NCBI GenBank assembly: GCA_022804995.1
Contig: JAAWUC010000012.1
Location: forward strand, 1 to 32,501
Length of the DNA: 32,501 nt
Direction: 5' to 3'
Source: Oscillospiraceae bacterium
GTDB lineage: Bacteria; Bacillota; Clostridia; Oscillospirales; Oscillospiraceae
Shown: in pieces, positions 30,560 to 32,501 of the stretch
Numbering within the stretch: the stretch's first letter is position 1
Layout: each line of letters begins with the position of its first letter
Notes under the pieces: model-generated
What the model was told of the DNA's origin: nothing
The model's input: only the letters and a program-made list of their open reading frames with translations
The model's database searches: none
Program-made: the position numbers and the translations under genes

Positions 30560-31478
30560 GTTCAACCTCCTGTGTGTCGTCTACCTCTTCCGGTTCATCC
30601 TTGCGGTACTGCCGGAGCTCCCGCCGGGCCCGCACCAGCAACAGCGTTAAGGTGAGAATTGCCAGCACCGCCAGAATAGCGGCAATCTGCGGCAAAACGG
30701 CTTTGGCTCTGGATACCAGGGATACGTTTGGGACTGGGGCGGGCGCTTCCTCTGGAGCTTGATCCGTCTCTGTGCCCAGGTAGGTCACCTGATAGGTGAT
30801 ACTTTCCACCCTGTCGCTAGCGACGGTTCCGGTGTACTCCGCCGTGGTGATATATCCGGTGGCCACGCTGTAGGAGCTCTTGCCGGTATAGGTTGCCACC
30901 GCCTGATAGGTGGCCGGAGCCAGGGAATCCCCGACCACATCCGAGCCCGTGACCTGCCACTCCACGCCGGAGAGCTTCAGGGTTATGCCGTCCTTGACGG
31001 TGGTGGCCGGGACATAGGACATGTCGTTGCGGTCCACCGGACCGATGGTCCTAGTGGTGGAGATCGTGCGGGTCTTGCTGGTGTAGCCGGACGCTTCGGT
31101 ATGGATGCTGCTGTGGTCCAGGGAGAGGGTGCCGGTGTAGGTACCATCGCCGTACTCCCTGGCAGACGGCAGCGCCGCCAGAATATCCGCCAGATTGTCG
31201 GTGGCAGTCTCCAGCGTCACGGTTTCCGTTTTATTGCTGGTATCCGTCTGGCGGTTTTCCGTCTTGACGATATCCGCGAAGGCATAGAGGAAGCCCTCCT
31301 GCTCAAAGGGGGGCTCAATGAGTTCCTGCGGGTCAGTATCCGGCGCGAGGGTGTAGGTTTTGACCAGTTGATGGCTGCCGTTGAGCTCCTGGACGACGGT
31401 TTCCGTGGGGACCTCCAGGGCAAAGGCGTTTGATATCATGGTCAACGCCAGCAGCAGAGACAGGATGCACTTTTTCAT
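30543..31478 (-). CDS. Surface membrane protein, signal peptide and C-terminal anchor
   Basis: A 311-residue protein. The signal peptide (MKKCILSLLLALTMISNAFA) is followed by a large extracellular region rich in Thr, Ser and Tyr, which has beta-strand repeats (YTGTLSLDHSSIHTEASGYT; TYTGKSSYSVATGYITTAEY). A Pro/Glu/Ala linker precedes one membrane helix (about 260-285, IAAILAVLAILTLTLLLV) and an acidic cytoplasmic tail ending HDELA. The family is not recognised. The ATG at 31478 is preceded by GGAGGAGG at 8 bases and overlaps the stop of the upstream 31-codon gene. It is coupled to the sortase gene by a 17-base overlap, so it is probably part of the same surface-assembly unit. Confidence 0.75.
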   Translation of the reverse strand: MKKCILSLLLALTMISNAFALEVPTETVVQELNGSHQLVKTYTLAPDTDPQELIEPPFEQEGFLYAFADIVKTENRQTDTSNKTETVTLETATDNLADILAALPSAREYGDGTYTGTLSLDHSSIHTEASGYTSKTRTISTTRTIGPVDRNDMSYVPATTVKDGITLKLSGVEWQVTGSDVVGDSLAPATYQAVATYTGKSSYSVATGYITTAEYTGTVASDRVESITYQVTYLGTETDQAPEEAPAPVPNVSLVSRAKAVLPQIAAILAVLAILTLTLLLVRARRELRQYRKDEPEEVDDTQEVEHDELA

Positions 31479-31570
31479 GGCTGTAACCTCCTCCTTCTCC
31501 ATAAGAATCCTGCGCCGGCTAGAGTCAGCGCAACTACTGCCAGAGTGAGTCCGATGCGGATAGGTTTCAT
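31475..31570 (-). CDS. 31-residue single-helix microprotein
   Basis: The minus-strand frame begins MKPIRIGLTLAVVALTLAGA and continues GFLWRRRRLQP, followed by TGA. It has an ideal AAGGAGG site 7 bases before the ATG. The start overlaps the upstream gene's stop as ATGA, and the stop overlaps the downstream gene's start as ATGA. Double coupling of this kind strongly argues for real translation. The peptide is one membrane helix of about 18-20 residues followed by four arginines. This is the same layout as the C-terminal tail of a sortase substrate (helix plus charged tail), which the nearby adhesin lacks. Function is unknown; a membrane-anchor or chaperone role is inference. Confidence 0.75.
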   Translation of the reverse strand: MKPIRIGLTLAVVALTLAGAGFLWRRRRLQP

Positions 31571-31959
31571 TTGGTTTCCTCCTTAATTATGTATTCTACC
31601 GCGTACTCCGGATGTTCCTGGAGTGCCAACAGTATTCTCAGGGACTGCTCCAGTGCCCGCATGGTATCACGGGACTGCTTTTTCACAAAACCGCACAGAA
31701 GCAGGATTCTTCCGCCAGGAAGAATTGTAAAGGTGATTCGGACAGCGACCCTGCCTTTTGCACGAACCTCGTAAAGACTGCGGTATCGCTCCAGGGTAAA
31801 GTGTTTGTAATGAGGTTCCCGCAGGATGGAGGGGGGCATACGAGGCAGGGGGATGATCTGCCGCAGCAGCTTCTCCCGTAGCTTAGGCTCCAGACTCTCA
31901 ATAAACAACGCCGCTTGGGTGGGAGTATCCGGTGGTCGGTAAACGAGTACATCTTTCAT
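31567..31959 (-). CDS. RelE/HigB (Gp49)-like small protein
   Basis: A 130-residue protein. The stretch YRSLYEVRAKGRVAVRITFT, followed by ILPGGRILLLCGFVKK and then QSRDTMRALEQS, resembles the HigB/phage Gp49-like RelE-superfamily fold, where a GFVKK strand-turn followed by a helix is characteristic. No antitoxin-like helix-turn-helix protein is next to it, so toxin activity is uncertain. The start at 31959 has GGAGG 10 bases upstream and overlaps the stop of the preceding gene by 4 bases (ATGA). Its own stop overlaps the 31-residue microgene by 4 bases. Confidence 0.6.
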   Translation of the reverse strand: MKDVLVYRPPDTPTQAALFIESLEPKLREKLLRQIIPLPRMPPSILREPHYKHFTLERYRSLYEVRAKGRVAVRITFTILPGGRILLLCGFVKKQSRDTMRALEQSLRILLALQEHPEYAVEYIIKEETK

Positions 31960-32348
31960 GTTCCAGCATCCTCCTTCAGCATTTTCAAATGGGCCCAAAA
32001 ACTGTCTGCAAACAGCTCCGCGAATTCCGGACTGCCGCTGATCCACCAGATCGGGCCAGGCAAGTCGCGGAACATGCCGTCATATTGCAGGCAGATGAGC
32101 AGGAATTTCTGCTTGTGATCGGCACCTTCTGCTTCGTTAAGGAGCTGTGCCAACAGCTCCCGAACATTTTCATAATTCTGGTAGTAATCGCAGAGATCGT
32201 CGTAGAGCTGTCCGGCAAAAACAGCGCTGAGTACAGATAGGGCGTCGCGCTCCGGGGTGTCTTCCGCTGTTGCCAGCCCCATCCGGCGCAGACGCTCAAT
32301 GGCAGTGTCGTCGAATGGGCTGTGGGGGCGTTGGTATAGGTCTTGCAT
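31956..32348 (-). CDS. Small soluble protein, first gene of the surface operon
   Basis: A 130-residue acidic helical protein (LSVLSAVFAGQLYDDLCDYY; QKFLLICLQYDGMFRDLPGP; EFAELFADSFWAHLKMLKED). No domain is recognised. The start at 32348 is preferred because AAAGGAG lies nine bases upstream; an ATG directly against it (32357) gives a three-residue extension. It overlaps the RelE/HigB-like gene by 4 bases. It could be the partner of that protein, in place of a conventional antitoxin; this is inference from position. Confidence 0.6.
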   Translation of the reverse strand: MQDLYQRPHSPFDDTAIERLRRMGLATAEDTPERDALSVLSAVFAGQLYDDLCDYYQNYENVRELLAQLLNEAEGADHKQKFLLICLQYDGMFRDLPGPIWWISGSPEFAELFADSFWAHLKMLKEDAGT

Positions 32349-32377
32349 GGGTTTCATCTCCTTTTGGGTGTAAAAAT

Positions 32378-32412
32378 AGCTTGATACAGCCAGTTATGGG
32401 CTGTATCAAGCT
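32378..32412. terminator. Terminator-like hairpin A
   Basis: A perfect 14-bp stem (AGCTTGATACAGCC / GGCTGTATCAAGCT) with a 7-base loop. On the minus strand it is followed by ATTTTTA and then the ribosome binding site of the first surface-operon gene. It could be a terminator of upstream transcription or an attenuator. Confidence 0.6.
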
Positions 32413-32428
32413 CAGCCTGTCGAAAAAA

Positions 32429-32458
32429 GGCCTGTCTGGCTTCATAACCAGACAGGCC
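32429..32458 (-). terminator. Rho-independent terminator hairpin B
   Basis: An 11-bp stem (GGCCTGTCTGG / CCAGACAGGCC) with an 8-base loop, followed on the minus strand by TTTTTT (32423-32428). It is a classic terminator for a gene lying beyond the right edge of the window. The last 40 or so bases hold no feature I can support. Confidence 0.75.
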
Positions 32459-32501
32459 ACAAAGTTAATGAGGGATAAAATGTACGAGTAGGCAGTGGAG
32501 G

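Noticed and set aside
32413-32501. Open minus-strand frame through the two hairpins at the right edge
   Set aside because: It runs through a clear T-tailed terminator and into the ribosome binding site of the next gene, so it is unlikely to be translated.
1-32501. tRNA or rRNA genes, relaxase, integrase
   Set aside because: None was recognised on either strand. By-eye reading could miss a tRNA, but no cloverleaf-like sequence or tyrosine/serine recombinase or relaxase motif stood out.

Overview
The window most likely comes from a gut Clostridia bacterium, probably Oscillospiraceae-like (Flavonifractor or Oscillibacter type). I infer this from the strong AGGAGG-type ribosome binding sites, the sortase and Cna-B surface proteins, and conjugation proteins of the Firmicutes/Clostridium difficile CTn type (CD1108, CD1110, CD1112 and CD1115-like families). 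Most of the window (about 7.0-32.4 kb) is the transfer and surface part of an integrative conjugative element or conjugative plasmid. No relaxase, integrase, att site or complete origin could be identified, so the element extends past the window or those parts lie elsewhere.

Left part, 1-7.0 kb. At the very edge (1-33, minus) is the start of an IS5-like transposase. Next, on the minus strand, come a two-helix membrane protein, a secreted protein with a hydrophobic hairpin, an orphan lipoprotein solute-binding protein (markedly GC-rich) and a small cysteine-rich secreted protein. A 450-base AT-rich spacer with a good promoter separates these from a plus-strand operon: Xre regulator, ECF-type sigma factor, DUF4367 membrane protein (likely anti-sigma-like) and a small secreted protein. 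A strong bidirectional hairpin at 7023-7059 closes this part. The block looks like cargo or an insertion of different composition.

Middle, 7.1-22.7 kb (minus). In transcription order from the right: HD-GYP phosphodiesterase, VirB2-like small membrane protein, VirB6/TrbL-like channel protein with a very long low-complexity tail, NlpC/P60-like hydrolase, small Xre protein, PrgI-like protein, radical SAM protein, TraC-like/VirB4-N-like protein, VirB4 ATPase, a conserved small protein, a winged-helix protein, VirD4 coupling ATPase, then (past a plus-strand toxin-antitoxin pair) RepA-like initiator, a small conserved protein and an S1-domain protein. Many neighbouring genes overlap by a few bases, so translation is probably coupled.

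Right part, 22.8-32.4 kb (minus). This is a surface module: two small cytosolic-type proteins, a 31-residue single-helix microprotein, a membrane-anchored surface protein, a sortase, a stalk-domain secreted protein and a 1935-residue adhesin with about 15 Cna-B repeats. The adhesin stops immediately after LPKTGY, without the usual membrane helix and charged tail. The adhesin/stalk pair has its own consensus promoter and a structured leader.

Working model (inference): the surface module builds an adhesive fibre that brings cells together, the hydrolase opens the wall, and the VirB/VirD4 machine transfers DNA. The HD-GYP enzyme may tie this to cyclic-di-GMP. The most unusual points are the tail-less sortase substrate, the coupled 31-residue microgene, the radical SAM enzyme locked into the transfer operon, and a repeated DNA motif read in different frames around 19.7-22.5 kb.
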